From positions 1 to 6,586 of the forward strand of contig JARVJS010000145.1 in the NCBI GenBank assembly GCA_029776125.1: a stretch of 6,586 bases of DNA. The letters run 5' to 3'. This DNA comes from Nitrososphaeria archaeon. Lineage in GTDB: Archaea > Thermoproteota > Nitrososphaeria > JACIWG01. Each line of letters opens with the position of its first letter. Position 1 is the first letter of the stretch. Made by a program: the position numbers and the translations under genes. The notes beneath the pieces were generated by a model. It saw nothing but the letters and a program-made list of their open reading frames with translations, was not told the DNA's origin and searched no databases. This document shows positions 1 through 5,971 of the stretch, in pieces.

Positions 1-1693
1 TGTCTACAATAATGTCAACTACTGCAGGTCTTCTTTTTGTTTCAGAATATTCTACAGCCCACTTGAATGCCTCCTTTATCTCCTCTATCCTTGTAACTCT
101 CTTACCTGCTGCACCAAATGCTTCAGCAAACTTTACAAAATCCGCCATCTGTCCATCGTACCATATATCAACCGCGAACTCAAAGTTATAGAGGTACTTT
201 TCCTGCTGTCTAATTAACGAAAGGTATCCATTATTTATTATGATTATAATGAAGGGTATATTGTACTGACATGCGACCGCGAACTCTTCACAACAGAAGC
301 CGAAGCCATAGTCTCCAGTTACTGCAACCACAAGCTTATCTGGTCTAGCGATTTTTGCACCAATCGCTGCAGGAAGATCCCAACCTAGTGGTCCAGCACC
401 ACCAGGTACAAGATAGTGTCTTGGATAGAATATTTCTTGCATTTGAGAAGACCATATCTGATTCAAACCTATCGTAGTAACAAATATCGTGTCTCTTGGA
501 AAGAACTCGTTTATTTCCTTCATCACTCTCTGCGGCTTTATAGGAATTTGTTCATAATCCATTTTCCTAGCCATCTTAACACGAAGTTCTGGAATATTCT
601 TAACCCACTCCGAAGATTTTCTCTGTTGAACAATTGATAATAGGACAGAATGTCCTGGATTGGGTGAAATTTCTTCAGCCCTACGCTTTACTTCTTCAAG
701 CATCATCTGCAAGGTTATTTTTGCATCACCAACAATACCAAGATCTGGTGAAAATATTCTTCCGATTTGAGTTGGCTCGATGTCCACGTGAATGAACTTT
801 CTTCCCCTACGATATACTTCTAAATCCCCCGTATGCCTATCGGAGAACCTGCATCCTACAGCAAATACTAGGTCTGATTCCAAAAACACCTTATTCCCTA
901 AAGGTGTATTACATATTACTCCCACTTGGCCAGCATATAGTGGATGATCCGCTGGTACACCACCCTTACCCATCAAGCTCGTAACAATAGGCACCTGCAA
1001 AAATTCTGCAAGCTCAATAAACTCTCTTGTTGCATCAGCTATAATCACTCCACCACCCATCAGGAACAACGGTCTTTCAGCTGCAAGTATCATGTCAACA
1101 GCCTTTCTAATTTGTCTCCAGCTAGGCCTAGGCTTAAACACCTCAAGTGAACGGTCACCTTCTGGGTCATATTCTATTTCAGCTCTTTGAACATCCAAGG
1201 GCAGGTCGATAAGAACTGGACCAGGTCTACCTTCTCTAGCAATTCTAAACGCTTCACGAAAGATCATTGGAATATGAGATGGCTCCATTACACACCAGCT
1301 CTTCTTTGTTATAGGCTTAACTATTTCAGCAATTTCAGTAGCCTGAAAAGCATCCTTTCCAAGCTGTGCCCTAACATTTTGGCCTGTTATCGCAACAATT
1401 GGTATTGCATCAACTTTTGCAGCATAAAGTCCAGTCACCATATTTGTTCCAGCAGGCCCAGACGTGCCTACACAAACTCCAACCTTCCCACTCGCCCTAG
1501 CATAGCCGTCAGCAGCATGCACACCACCTTCCTCATGTCTCACAGTATAATGCTTTATCTTCTTAGAGTTTGCCAGAGCCTTATAGAATGGCAGTATTCC
1601 GGCACCAGGAATTCCAAAGATTACTTCCACACCTTCGTCCTCCAATATTTTTACAGCAGCTTCCATAGCTGGCATCTTCATATAAATCGACAT
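1..1693 (-). CDS. gcl: Glyoxylate carboligase-like ThDP enzyme, 3'-truncated by the window edge
   Basis: The family joins two glyoxylates into tartronate semialdehyde plus CO2, using ThDP, Mg2+ and a non-redox FAD, in the cytoplasm. I translated 564 uninterrupted codons; E. coli Gcl has about 593 residues, so roughly 30 are missing. Visible are an N-terminal pyrimidine domain with GTSGPAGT, a central domain with GGG at 213-215 and DIEPTQIGR at 304-312, and a C-terminal diphosphate domain with the ThDP motif from G460-D461 to N487-N488. AGPLGW (433-438) and DIEPTQIGR match Gcl rather than acetolactate synthase. Gln497 stands where acetolactate synthases have the Trp that selects 2-ketobutyrate. 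Oddly, Glu54 (in RHEEG) replaces the Val51 typical of E. coli Gcl, so another carboligation is possible. The ATG at 1693 is the longest start. The ATG at 1681 fits the E. coli N-terminus and the TATA spacing better. Family assignment is strong, substrate is not. Confidence 0.82.
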   Translation of the reverse strand, partial: MSIYMKMPAMEAAVKILEDEGVEVIFGIPGAGILPFYKALANSKKIKHYTVRHEEGGVHAADGYARASGKVGVCVGTSGPAGTNMVTGLYAAKVDAIPIVAITGQNVRAQLGKDAFQATEIAEIVKPITKKSWCVMEPSHIPMIFREAFRIAREGRPGPVLIDLPLDVQRAEIEYDPEGDRSLEVFKPRPSWRQIRKAVDMILAAERPLFLMGGGVIIADATREFIELAEFLQVPIVTSLMGKGGVPADHPLYAGQVGVICNTPLGNKVFLESDLVFAVGCRFSDRHTGDLEVYRRGRKFIHVDIEPTQIGRIFSPDLGIVGDAKITLQMMLEEVKRRAEEISPNPGHSVLLSIVQQRKSSEWVKNIPELRVKMARKMDYEQIPIKPQRVMKEINEFFPRDTIFVTTIGLNQIWSSQMQEIFYPRHYLVPGGAGPLGWDLPAAIGAKIARPDKLVVAVTGDYGFGFCCEEFAVACQYNIPFIIIIINNGYLSLIRQQEKYLYNFEFAVDIWYDGQMADFVKFAEAFGAAGKRVTRIEEIKEAFKWAVEYSETKRRPAVVDIIVD

Positions 1694-1708
1694 AACCGGT
1701 GCTATTGA

Positions 1709-1720
1709 GTTATATATTGT
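1709..1720 (-). promoter_or_regulatory. TATA-like box for the gcl-like gene
   Basis: The minus strand reads ACAATATATAAC, preceded by a purine-rich stretch (AGAAA) that could serve as a BRE. Its centre is about 20 bases before the ATG at 1693 and about 32 before the ATG at 1681. With archaeal TATA-to-start spacing near 26, transcription would begin around 1688. That favours the ATG at 1681 or 1675 with a very short leader. No Shine-Dalgarno site is apparent in front of either ATG. This is inferred from sequence only. Confidence 0.45.
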
Positions 1721-1723
1721 TTT

Positions 1724-1733
1724 CTAAAAAACA
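1724..1733 (-). terminator. Possible U-tract terminator after fprA
   Basis: On the minus strand a run of six T (complement of A at 1726-1731) lies about 33 bases beyond the fprA stop, just before the gcl TATA box. Archaeal transcription often ends at such U-tracts without a hairpin. If it works, fprA and gcl are separate transcripts, otherwise readthrough would join them. The evidence is only the T-run and its position. Confidence 0.3.
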
Positions 1734-1763
1734 GCGTTTATATTATGCTCCTATTCTCTTATA

Positions 1764-2945
1764 TCATACTATTTTGGTTACGTTTTCAACTAAGCTTTCA
1801 GCTTTCTTTTTATCTTCATCAGTTAATTTTCCTTTAATAAAAAGTGTGGGTTCTATTACCTTCATTCCAATCTCATTTAACTTGTTTTTTAGTTGTTCAA
1901 TAATGTTGCTGCCCCAAGTATAGTTTACAAATATTCCGAATGTTTTTGGCCTAACATTTTTGATTCTAACATATTCTAGAAAGTTTGAGACTGGCGGATA
2001 TGTTGCGGCTTCATATGTGGGTGAGCCAAGTAATATAGCCTTCGAGTCTATGAGTTCGGGTAAAATGAAGCTTGGATGCACCTTGCACAAGTTAAAAGAT
2101 TTTACAGTAATTCCCTTTTGTTTGAGTTTTTCTTCTAAATATTCTGCAATCTCTGCAGTATGTTCGTACATGCTTCCGTAAACGATTAAAACCTTTCTTT
2201 CATCAACTCCACTACTCCATTTAAGATATAATTCTATAGGATAATTTGGTTCTTTCCTGTAAACTGGCCCATGGGTTGTGCAAAGGATTTTTATTGGTAA
2301 ACTCTTTATTTTCTCTGCAGCCTTAAGCACGAACTGTGAATAATGTGAAACAATGTCCGCAAAATATCTTTTCATTTCACTTTCATATTTTCTAACATCT
2401 ATTTCATCGTCGAAGATATTTCCATTAAGTGCACCAAATGTTCCAAAAGCGTCACCCGAAAAAAGTGCTTCTTGGGGCCTTCGGTATGTGAAGATTGTCT
2501 CCGGCCAATGTAGCCAAGGTGCTGTAATAAATTTTAAAGTATGTCCACCTAAATTTAGGACGTCACCATCTTTAACGGATAAGGTTTCAAAATTTTCTCC
2601 ATAATATGATCTTGCAAAATTAATACCCATTTGTGAACTCACAATTTTCGCTTTAGTGGCCTTCTTTATTACTTCTTCAAGAGCACCGCTATGGTCTGGT
2701 TCAAGGTGATTTAGGATTATGTAATCTATTTCAGAAAGTTTAACAGTCTCCTCTATATTGGATAAAAATTCGTTTGCATAAAATTTGTCAACAGTATCTA
2801 TTAACGCTATCTTTTCAGAACCCTTAACAATATAAGAATTATATGATACACCATAAGGAATAGGCCATAATCCTTCAAACAAGATATCCCTTTTATCGTC
2901 AACGCCTACCCAAAAAACGTCTTCGCACACCTTTATTGCAACCAA
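1764..2945 (-). CDS. fprA: A-type flavodiiron protein (O2/NO reductase; FprA family)
   Basis: Flavodiiron proteins reduce O2 to water or NO to N2O in the cytoplasm, taking electrons from rubredoxin or, in some archaea, directly from F420H2. The 393 residues match the minimal family length. The N-terminal metallo-beta-lactamase domain (about 1-245) has a full diiron ligand set: His80, Glu82, Asp84 (HLEPDH), His146 (WLHWPE), Asp165 (FSGDAFG) and His225 (TTHGP). The flavodoxin domain (about 250-393) has the FMN phosphate loop GSMYEHT (257-263) and SPTYEAATYPP (308-318). No rubredoxin or flavin reductase domain is fused, so the electron donor is unknown. The start is TTG: no in-frame ATG lies between it and an upstream TAA, and GGTG sits 7 bases before it. 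It is divergent from the Por operon and upstream of gcl on the same strand. The VSYNSY/WLHWPE form resembles the archaeal and Thermotoga type more than Desulfovibrio ROO. Confidence 0.93.
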   Translation of the reverse strand: MVAIKVCEDVFWVGVDDKRDILFEGLWPIPYGVSYNSYIVKGSEKIALIDTVDKFYANEFLSNIEETVKLSEIDYIILNHLEPDHSGALEEVIKKATKAKIVSSQMGINFARSYYGENFETLSVKDGDVLNLGGHTLKFITAPWLHWPETIFTYRRPQEALFSGDAFGTFGALNGNIFDDEIDVRKYESEMKRYFADIVSHYSQFVLKAAEKIKSLPIKILCTTHGPVYRKEPNYPIELYLKWSSGVDERKVLIVYGSMYEHTAEIAEYLEEKLKQKGITVKSFNLCKVHPSFILPELIDSKAILLGSPTYEAATYPPVSNFLEYVRIKNVRPKTFGIFVNYTWGSNIIEQLKNKLNEIGMKVIEPTLFIKGKLTDEDKKKAESLVENVTKIV

Positions 2946-2952
2946 TATACTG

Positions 2953-2956
2953 CACC
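2953..2956 (-). promoter_or_regulatory. Shine-Dalgarno-like GGTG supporting the TTG start of fprA
   Basis: The minus strand reads GGTG followed by seven bases and then TTG at 2945. GGTG matches part of the archaeal consensus GGAGGTGA. It supports TTG rather than the later in-frame GTG at codon 6. The match is only four bases, and it overlaps an out-of-frame ATG (2958-2956). Confidence 0.4.
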
Positions 2957-2976
2957 ATAAGTTGAAAAGATATGTA

Positions 2977-2988
2977 TTTTATATAAAA
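2977..2988 (-). promoter_or_regulatory. TATA-like box for fprA
   Basis: The sequence TTTTATATAAAA is a perfect 12-base palindrome, followed upstream on the minus strand by AAAAAGGAAAA, a purine-rich stretch suited to a BRE. Its centre is about 38 bases before the TTG start, putting transcription start near 2957 and giving a leader of roughly a dozen bases that includes GGTG. Being symmetric, it gives no direction by itself. Orientation is inferred from the neighbouring genes. Confidence 0.45.
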
Positions 2989-3006
2989 TTTTCCTTTTTA
3001 AATAAA

Positions 3007-3018
3007 ACCTTTTATATC
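3007..3018 (+). promoter_or_regulatory. TATA-like box for the por operon
   Basis: The plus strand reads ACCTTTTATATC, with AAATAAAA before it as a possible BRE. The TTTATA core ends about 33 bases before the porG ATG, so transcription would start near 3040, at or just before the GTGA element (3039-3042). A second AT-rich stretch (AATATAAAG, 3030-3038) is too close to the ATG to be the TATA box unless the transcript is leaderless. This promoter and that of fprA lie within about 40 bases of each other. Confidence 0.4.
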
Positions 3019-3048
3019 ATTAAATTAAATAATATAAAGTGAACAATT

Positions 3049-3603
3049 ATGATTTATGAAATAAGGTTCCATGGTAGAGGAGGCCAGGGTGCAGTAACCG
3101 CTGCTGAACTTTTAGTTAAAGCTGCTGTAACCGAAGGCAAATGGGGTCAATCTTTTCCATTCTTTGGTGCTGAAAGAAGAGGCGCTCCAGTAACAGCATA
3201 TGCTAGAATATCAGAAGAAAAACATTTTATACACTCTCCCATAACCGAACCAAACATTGTTGTAGTTCTAGATAAAAAAATATTGGATGTTGTAGATGTT
3301 ACAGATGGTCTTAAAGAAGATGGCACATTGATAATAAATTCTTCAAGATCATTTCCAAAGGAATCATTAAAAAAATTCAGAACATGTATTGTTGATGCAA
3401 CTAAGATTGCAGTTTCATTAGGATTATCTGTAGCGGGATGGGTTATAGTAAATACTGCAATGCTAGGTGCTATCATAAAAGCCGTTCCGATAGTAACAAT
3501 AGAAAGTGTCATGAATGCTATTAGAAACAATTGGTCTGGAAGAATTGGAGCAATAAATGCTGAGGCTGCAAGAAGGGCTTATGAGGAGGCGTCCTTCTTA
3601 TGA
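3049..3603 (+). CDS. porG: Pyruvate/2-oxoacid:ferredoxin oxidoreductase, gamma subunit
   Basis: This is the gamma subunit of the four-subunit enzyme that converts pyruvate plus CoA to acetyl-CoA, CO2 and reduced ferredoxin. It forms the CoA-side domain (domain III of the single-chain enzyme). The 184 residues match the usual length. The N-terminus carries HGRGGQGAVTAAELL (8-22), and FFGAERRGAPV (38-48) is the second family signature. ATG at 3049 places the motif at the usual distance from the start, and GTGA lies six bases upstream. It is the first gene of the operon, and its TGA overlaps the ATG of porD (ATGA). Gamma subunits of pyruvate and branched-chain 2-oxoacid enzymes are alike, so the substrate cannot be read from this gene. 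Confidence 0.93.
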   Translation: MIYEIRFHGRGGQGAVTAAELLVKAAVTEGKWGQSFPFFGAERRGAPVTAYARISEEKHFIHSPITEPNIVVVLDKKILDVVDVTDGLKEDGTLIINSSRSFPKESLKKFRTCIVDATKIAVSLGLSVAGWVIVNTAMLGAIIKAVPIVTIESVMNAIRNNWSGRIGAINAEAARRAYEEASFL

Positions 3604-3851
3604 AAAGGGTTGCTGCAATATCTTTTCCATCAAAGGGTGTTGCTGGAAAGACTGGAGTATGGCGTATCAGGAAACCCATTCTTGATAGGCAAAAGTGTGT
3701 AAAGTGTCTAATATGCTGGATATATTGTCCTGAAGGAACAATTTTAAGAAAAGAGGATGATAGTATAGAAATCGATTACGAATATTGTAAGGGTTGCGGT
3801 GTTTGCGCGAACGAGTGTCCAGCAAGAGCTATAATGATGGTTGAGGAGTGA
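3600..3851 (+). CDS. porD: Pyruvate/2-oxoacid:ferredoxin oxidoreductase, delta subunit (2[4Fe-4S])
   Basis: This small ferredoxin-like subunit carries electrons from the catalytic core to external ferredoxin. In 83 residues it has two complete [4Fe-4S] motifs: Cys33, Cys36, Cys39 and Cys43 (CVKCLICWIYCP), and Cys63, Cys66, Cys69 and Cys73 (CKGCGVCANECP). The N-terminal stretch with KTGVWRIRKP is typical of PorD rather than of free ferredoxins. The start overlaps the porG stop as ATGA, and GAGGAGG (3583-3589) lies ten bases upstream. The overlaps imply translational coupling and fixed stoichiometry. No key residue is missing. Confidence 0.93.
   Translation: MKRVAAISFPSKGVAGKTGVWRIRKPILDRQKCVKCLICWIYCPEGTILRKEDDSIEIDYEYCKGCGVCANECPARAIMMVEE
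3843..3850 (+). promoter_or_regulatory. Shine-Dalgarno site deciding the porA start
   Basis: The plus strand reads GAGGAGTG, overlapping the porD stop. GGAG (3845-3848) lies eight bases before the ATG at 3857. The in-frame GTG at 3848 sits inside this site and has no properly spaced site of its own. This supports ATG 3857 as the real start, three codons shorter than the longest frame. Confidence 0.55.
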
Positions 3852-3856
3852 AAAAT

Positions 3857-5038
3857 ATGATTCGAGTTTTAACCGGAAATCATTCAGTAGCTTATGCTGC
3901 ACTATTATCTAATGTTGAAGTAATTTCAGCATACCCTATAACGCCACAAACTCAAATCGTAGAAAAGCTTGCAGAATTTGTTGAAACGGGACAATTGAAG
4001 GCAAAGTATGTTCGTGTAGAATCGGAGCATAGTGCTATGGCTGTCTGTATAGGCGCATCTTCCGCTGGTGCAAGAACATTTACAGCAACATCCTCCCATG
4101 GGCTACTTTATATGAGTGAAATGGTCTATTGGGCTTCAGCTGCAAGACTTCCTATAGTTATGCCAGTTGTCTGTAGAACTCTTGGTCCACCCTGGAACAT
4201 CTGGAACGAACATACTGACTTTCTTCTTGTAAGAGACTATGGGTGGGTCCAGTTTTTTGCAGAATCTAATCAAGAATTACTTGATACTGTAGTGCAAGCA
4301 TACAGGATAGCTGAAGACGAACGTGTTCTATTGCCAGTAATGGTTGGCCTTGACGCTTTCACATTATCTCACATTTCCGAACCTGTAGATGTTCCAGAAA
4401 TGGATTTGGTTAAAAAATTTTTGCCACCAAGGTCCAATATTCCATACGTACTTGATCCGTCAAAACCGTTCACATTCGGAAACCTTGCGTATCCATCACA
4501 TCATATGGCACTCAAGTTTATGCATCATACTTCAATGGAGAACGTTATAAAAGTAGTATCAGAGGTTGACAATGAATGGAATAAGATTTTTGGAAGAAGC
4601 TATGGCATATTGGACAAGTTCATGTTTGATGATGCAAGAGTCGTAATTTTAACAATAGGGTCTTCAGCTGGCGATGCTAAAGAAGCTGCAAAATATTTAA
4701 GAAAAAGGGGTGTGGATGCTGGCGTTTTAAGATTAAGGCTAACAAACCCATTCCCTGCAAAAGAAATTTCTAATATCCTCTCAAATGTTGAAGCTGTAGC
4801 TGTTGTTGACAGAAACCTTTCACCAGGAAATGGTGGCATAATATTAGAAAAGGTAAGAAGCTCACTTTACAGCTCCAAAAATAGACCCTTCATCAAAGGC
4901 TACTTAGCGGGTCTAGGAGGGAAAGACATAACCGTGAAAGATTATGTGAAAATATTCGAGAAAACCCTTGAATCGTATAAGAAAGGAGATAGTGGAACAG
5001 AATGGTTTAACCTAAATTTGGAGGTGACTAACTTATGA
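3857..5038 (+). CDS. porA: Pyruvate/2-oxoacid:ferredoxin oxidoreductase, alpha subunit
   Basis: The alpha subunit supplies the pyrimidine-binding half of the ThDP site and much of the 2-oxoacid pocket. Starting from ATG 3857 it has 393 residues, the normal length. SAYPITPQT (24-32) is the substrate-side motif. RVESEHSA (53-60) holds Glu55, which should activate the ThDP aminopyrimidine. Arg107 (CRTLG) matches the position of the carboxylate-binding Arg of single-chain pyruvate:ferredoxin oxidoreductase. The pocket stretch LGPPWNIWNEHTD (109-121) differs slightly from the common APxNIWxDHSD form. The C-terminal transketolase-like domain includes DRNLSPGNGG (318-327). A GTG at 3848 is an alternative start that would add three residues. 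The TGA overlaps the porB ATG, giving coupled translation. Family certain; pyruvate is the likeliest substrate, but another 2-oxoacid cannot be excluded. Confidence 0.92.
   Translation: MIRVLTGNHSVAYAALLSNVEVISAYPITPQTQIVEKLAEFVETGQLKAKYVRVESEHSAMAVCIGASSAGARTFTATSSHGLLYMSEMVYWASAARLPIVMPVVCRTLGPPWNIWNEHTDFLLVRDYGWVQFFAESNQELLDTVVQAYRIAEDERVLLPVMVGLDAFTLSHISEPVDVPEMDLVKKFLPPRSNIPYVLDPSKPFTFGNLAYPSHHMALKFMHHTSMENVIKVVSEVDNEWNKIFGRSYGILDKFMFDDARVVILTIGSSAGDAKEAAKYLRKRGVDAGVLRLRLTNPFPAKEISNILSNVEAVAVVDRNLSPGNGGIILEKVRSSLYSSKNRPFIKGYLAGLGGKDITVKDYVKIFEKTLESYKKGDSGTEWFNLNLEVTNL
5020..5027 (+). promoter_or_regulatory. Full-length Shine-Dalgarno site for porB
   Basis: The sequence GGAGGTGA, inside the end of porA and seven bases before the porB ATG, is fully complementary to the conserved 3' end of archaeal 16S rRNA. 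It is the strongest site in the window, and may keep beta-subunit synthesis in step with alpha despite the ATGA overlap. Confidence 0.65.
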
Positions 5039-5943
5039 ACATAAAAGACTTAGATAGGGAAGAATATATCTTGTCGGGCAACTCTTCATGTCCAGGTTGT
5101 CCTGCAAGCCTAGGGTTCAGATTAATAGGTAAAGCTGTAGGAAAAAATGCAATTATCGTCATCCCAGCAAGCTGTATGACAATAATACAAGGTGCATATC
5201 CAAATACTGCCTTAATTCTTCCAACTCTAAATATTGCATTTGCGGCATCAGCCGCTGCCGCCTCAGGTATTTCTGCTGCACTTGAAATCAGAGGTAAAAA
5301 TTATCCTGTAATCGTTTACGCTGGGGATGGAGGTACAGCTGATATTGGATTACAGGCCTTATCTGGTGCAGCTGAAAGAAATGAGAACATAACGTACATA
5401 TGCTATGATAATGAAGCCTACCAAAATACAGGTATTCAGAGGAGTAGTGCTACACCATATGGCGCTTGGACTACAACTACATTAAAAGGTAAGCAAGAGA
5501 GGAAAAAGGATGTTCCAAAAATTATGGCTTCACACAACATACCATATGTTGCAACAGCTTCAGTAGCATATCCAACTGACTTTATAGAAAAAGTTAAGAA
5601 GGCAATAAAAATTAAAGGTTTCAAATATATTCATCTGCACGCTCCATGTCCCACAGGATGGCGTTTTCCATCAGAGAAGACTATAGAAGTCGGCCGCTTA
5701 GCTGTGCAGACTGGTGTATGGATCCTTTATGAAATAGAGAACGGTATCCTAAAGCTTACGGGTCCAAGCAAGAATCTTCTTGAAAAAAGTGCGCGAAAAC
5801 CTGTCCGAGAGTATCTAAGAGCCCAAGGTCGCTTCCAATATTTAAGTGATGAAATTGTAAAAAATTTTTGTGATGATATTGAAGAAAAATGGAATGAAAT
5901 AGGGATGATACTAAATTTACAAAATCATCTTAGCACTACCTAA
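5035..5943 (+). CDS. porB: Pyruvate/2-oxoacid:ferredoxin oxidoreductase, beta subunit (ThDP, [4Fe-4S])
   Basis: The beta subunit binds the ThDP diphosphate and the proximal [4Fe-4S] cluster. Cluster ligands are Cys19, Cys22, Cys47 and Cys205. The spacing C-x2-C-x24-C followed by a distant fourth Cys equals that of the proximal cluster in the single-chain Desulfovibrio enzyme. The ThDP motif runs from G97-D98-G99-G100 to N126 (YDNEAYQNTG, with Gln130 where Met is more usual). PYGAWTTTT (141-149) and HAPCPTGWRFP (202-212) are classic PorB segments. At 302 residues it is of normal length. It is the last gene of the operon: TAA is followed after 28 bp by the stop of a convergent gene. It completes a full enzyme with porG, porD and porA. 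Confidence 0.94.
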   Translation: MNIKDLDREEYILSGNSSCPGCPASLGFRLIGKAVGKNAIIVIPASCMTIIQGAYPNTALILPTLNIAFAASAAAASGISAALEIRGKNYPVIVYAGDGGTADIGLQALSGAAERNENITYICYDNEAYQNTGIQRSSATPYGAWTTTTLKGKQERKKDVPKIMASHNIPYVATASVAYPTDFIEKVKKAIKIKGFKYIHLHAPCPTGWRFPSEKTIEVGRLAVQTGVWILYEIENGILKLTGPSKNLLEKSARKPVREYLRAQGRFQYLSDEIVKNFCDDIEEKWNEIGMILNLQNHLSTT

Positions 5944-5971
5944 ATATTTTATTTGGATCTAGATGTTCTCT
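5944..5971. terminator. Convergent intergenic gap, possible U-tract termination of the por operon
   Basis: Only 28 bases separate the stops of porB (plus) and the nucleotidyltransferase-like gene (minus). The plus strand starts with TATTTTATTT, a weak U-tract that could end the por transcript. An eight-base palindrome, ATCTAGAT (5957-5964), lies in the middle but is too short for a stable hairpin. On the minus strand there is no clear T-run in the gap, so that transcript may run into antisense porB. Confidence 0.25.

Noticed and set aside
416..1150. Plus-strand short frames at 416-637 and 944-1150
   Set aside because: Both lie opposite the gcl coding frame, which I followed codon by codon without a stop. 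Neither has a plausible ribosome binding site or motif.
1..1693. Acetolactate synthase as the identity of the ThDP enzyme
   Set aside because: The Glu in RHEEG would allow it, but AGPLGW, DIEPTQIGR and the missing acetolactate synthase Trp (Gln497 instead) fit the Gcl family better. It stays as an alternative for the reaction, not the preferred family.
1187..1708. Plus-strand open frame of 173 codons
   Set aside because: It lies opposite the gcl-like gene, which has family motifs across the whole stretch. The plus-strand peptide is low in information (rich in Ser, Tyr, Asn) and shows no recognisable domain.
3147..3530. Minus-strand open frame of 127 codons inside porG
   Set aside because: It is the antisense shadow of porG, whose motifs cover the same bases. 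It has no site before its start and no recognisable domain.
3848..3850. GTG as the porA start
   Set aside because: It sits inside the Shine-Dalgarno site for the ATG at 3857, and the family N-terminus begins close to MIRVLTG.
5957..5964. Palindrome ATCTAGAT as a hairpin terminator or operator
   Set aside because: Eight bases with no loop cannot form a stable hairpin, and a palindrome this short is expected by chance in AT-rich DNA.
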